Source: Glandiceps talaboti (taxonomy: Eukaryota > Hemichordata > Enteropneusta > Spengelidae). From it: a stretch of DNA of 64,000 nt. Positions 63,996 through 64,000 of the stretch are shown here, piece by piece; position 1 is the stretch's first letter, and each line of letters opens with the position of its first letter. The stretch lies in contig NC_135557.1 in the NCBI RefSeq assembly GCF_964340395.1, forward strand, positions 22,101,225-22,165,224, given 5' to 3'. Both the position numbers and the translations under genes were made by a program. The notes under the pieces were generated by a model. That model ran no database searches and was not told where the DNA came from. It was given only the letters and a program-made list of their open reading frames with translations.

Positions 63996-64000
63996 TCCAC
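63996..64000 (-). CDS. HAUS5: Possible edge of the next HAUS5 exon
   Basis: A GTAAGTG donor on the minus strand at 63990-63995 follows GTGGA, the last five visible bases. The next upstream HAUS5 exon may end here. Nothing more can be read. Confidence 0.35.

Overview
The window is eukaryotic nuclear DNA from an animal. It is AT-rich, has GT-AG introns with all three intron phases, and is crowded with mini- and microsatellites, MITE-like hairpins, LINE fragments and one intact Ty3/Gypsy LTR retrotransposon. The gene content (a 12-exon HAUS5-like augmin gene, two GLYAT-like N-acyltransferases, and a GT4-type glycosyltransferase of the kind scattered through marine invertebrate genomes) points to a bilaterian marine invertebrate such as a lancelet, hemichordate, mollusc or annelid. 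I cannot fix the species from sequence alone.

Layout. 1-13.7 kb is largely non-coding and dominated by tandem arrays. The largest is a 62-bp minisatellite at 5.8-12.5 kb that has swallowed a LINE 3' fragment and duplicated it together with its flanks. 13.76-15.42 kb (minus) is a complete two-exon GT4 glycosyltransferase. 15.5-18.4 kb holds hairpins and a foldback MITE with a 9-bp target duplication. 18.4-21.9 kb is a 41-bp minisatellite ending about 35 bp short of the poly(A) signal of the main gene.

22.0 kb to the right edge (minus) is one gene. I joined twelve coding exons by matching splice sites and phase. Together they encode the C-terminal 464 residues of a protein that aligns, as I recall the vertebrate sequence, with HAUS augmin-like complex subunit 5. 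The first exons lie beyond base 64000. Its 27-kb intron (24677-51710) holds two plus-strand GLYAT-like genes, each with an uninterrupted reading frame (28.6 and 50.2 kb), a young Gypsy element with visually identical 1790-bp LTRs (38.0-48.4 kb), a SINE-like repeat, a hAT-like MITE and several minisatellites. A neighbouring 5-kb intron is nearly filled by a 4.8-kb foldback element.

The most unusual pattern is that tandem repeats in the HAUS5 gene have grown from its own 3' splice sites. Two exons have their acceptor plus exon start tandemly copied (11 and 2 extra copies). A third acceptor's pyrimidine tract and AG form part of a 29-bp array. A separate array at 31.0 kb carries 20 E-box hexamers spaced exactly 21 bp apart and looks like CpG-decayed CACGTG. 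I found no CRISPR array, operon, rRNA or convincing tRNA gene.
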